DNA of 64,000 bases from positions 123,610 to 187,609 of the forward strand of contig ML769506.1 in the NCBI GenBank assembly GCA_009733575.1, written 5' to 3'. Origin of the DNA: Gymnopus androsaceus JB14. Taxonomy: Eukaryota > Basidiomycota > Agaricomycetes > Agaricales > Omphalotaceae. The position numbers and the translations under genes were made by a program. Each line of letters begins with the position of its first letter. The stretch's first letter is position 1. Below, in pieces: positions 63,090-64,000 of the stretch. Below the pieces are notes generated by a model. The model searched no databases. It was not told where the DNA came from and saw only the letters and a list, made by a program, of their open reading frames with translations.

Positions 63090-64000
63090 ATGTCGATGTT
63101 CAATACCCTTCGACGCTGTTCTTCTTGCCAGTCCGAAATGGACACATTCCTTCCAGAGCTCGACCCCGCACATCGAGATATTTACAACGATCTCTACGCG
63201 AAAAATCGCTCCAACGACATCCCGAATTCGGAAGTCGAGCGAGCCCAGCTGGAATCCTTCATCGAGCGTAACAGTAGCGATCTCCAGAGATACGACGACG
63301 CTATAGCTCGACTGCAGGACCAACGCAACCAGCTGGATAAAATTGTGCAGTATCTAAAGTCGTTGATTTCTCCCATCCGAAAACTTCCACCGGATGTACT
63401 GGGAGAAATCTTTGAGCTCGTCACTGCCGACCAGTTCATTGAACTGAAAATCCACCGCTATAGAGCTCGTGGTATTGGTCGCGTCTTTAGATTGACGTGG
63501 ATCTGCTCTTGGTGGCGGAAGCTCAATCTCTCCCGGCCCACTCTATGGTCGCGTATACATCTCACGCTGGCGCGTTTCACAACTACTGTTGCAGAGTCCC
63601 AGTTCACAAACATGATGGAGGAAGTCCTTCTGCGCTCTGGGAATACACCTCTGTGTCTTAAACTGACGCGCCATGACGAGCCTGACTTCTCCGAGTTTGA
63701 GCTCAGTGTCCTAAATACTCTTGCAGGACATACGATATCCCGATGTAAGGATTTGGATATCCAGCTGAATAGCTTTTCAGAGCTAGATAAGCTGCAGCCG
63801 AGCTTGCTGACATCAGGCACCCACTTCGAGCTTATGAAGCTTTCTATCGTTATCTGGGACGCTTATCGCTTGGAAACCGAACCATCTAGATTTCTCGAAC
63901 ATCTAAACTACCCTCGTCTACGCACCTTGCAGACTCCCTTTCTCCGTCCAACAGATCCGGTAGACCTCACAAGCTTAACGGTCTTGCAAATTAACGTCAA
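63090..64000 (+). CDS. F-box-like/LRR protein, family copy 4 (cut by window end)
   Basis: An open frame from ATG 63090 (MSMFNTLRRCSSCQSEMDTF) to the last base, so the C-terminus lies outside the window. An in-frame ATG at 63075 would add five residues; the later start is chosen by alignment with copies 1-3. It has the coiled coil (RAQLESFIERNSSDLQRYDD), the F-box-like motif SPIRKLPPDVLGEIFELVTA and the following WSRIHLTLARFTTTVAESQF, closest here to copy 1. No shift or stop is seen in the 303 visible codons. Confidence 0.85.
   Translation, partial: MSMFNTLRRCSSCQSEMDTFLPELDPAHRDIYNDLYAKNRSNDIPNSEVERAQLESFIERNSSDLQRYDDAIARLQDQRNQLDKIVQYLKSLISPIRKLPPDVLGEIFELVTADQFIELKIHRYRARGIGRVFRLTWICSWWRKLNLSRPTLWSRIHLTLARFTTTVAESQFTNMMEEVLLRSGNTPLCLKLTRHDEPDFSEFELSVLNTLAGHTISRCKDLDIQLNSFSELDKLQPSLLTSGTHFELMKLSIVIWDAYRLETEPSRFLEHLNYPRLRTLQTPFLRPTDPVDLTSLTVLQINV

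Overview
The window looks like nuclear DNA of a mushroom-forming basidiomycete (Agaricomycetes). Genes are split by many 50-60 nt GT-AG introns. The proteins are of basidiomycete type: short MYND proteins, F-box/LRR-like families, GH30, TET/JBP-like dioxygenases and HHDGHH-type integrases. Housekeeping genes (rps17, rps22, vps9, beta-carbonic anhydrase) sit among recent duplications, decayed copies and transposons. All introns below were placed by eye.

Layout. 1-6 kb: a hypothetical minus-strand gene, a MYND-finger gene, a 554-bp hAT-like element with an exact 8-bp target duplication, and a beta-carbonic anhydrase. 6.4-9.3 kb: genes of a small membrane-protein family, with further copies at 17-18 kb and 22-23 kb, sharing an upstream motif. 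10.3-15.2 kb: an NTO1/BRPF-type chromatin reader gene followed by an FHA fragment. 18.2-20.4 kb: a second, internally deleted copy of the same NTO1-FHA block. 20.5-29 kb: hypothetical genes, a GPI-anchored Ser-rich wall protein, and a secreted GH30 glycosidase. 30.4-33.5 kb: VPS9/CUE Rab5 exchange factor. 33.5-37.8 kb: repeat-rich and without a convincing gene.

37.8-48.6 kb and 62.7-64 kb form an amplified block. Its unit is the 3' end of rps22, an F-box-like gene, and a convergent ORF. The intact rps22 lies head-to-head with rps17. Four F-box copies are present: one intact, one with a frameshift, one split by a 305-bp hAT-type MITE, and one running off the window end. A 981-bp long-TIR element with a 9-bp target duplication (Mutator-like) sits in one copy of the convergent ORF.

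The most striking feature is 48590-62706, a complete-looking 14.1-kb element with 26-bp imperfect terminal inverted repeats (TATGAGGT...), inverted arrays of a TTCAACTT subterminal motif, and a 6-bp target duplication (CAGACC). The empty site is visible in a paralogous segment at 47.8 kb. It carries a DDE integrase gene, a TET/JBP-family 2OG-Fe(II) dioxygenase gene, a HECT-like gene, an uncharacterised gene, and a decayed captured piece of a sterol O-acyltransferase gene. The integrase presumably moves the element. The dioxygenase (possible DNA-methyl oxidation) and the HECT-like protein may act on silencing or host factors, but that is inference.
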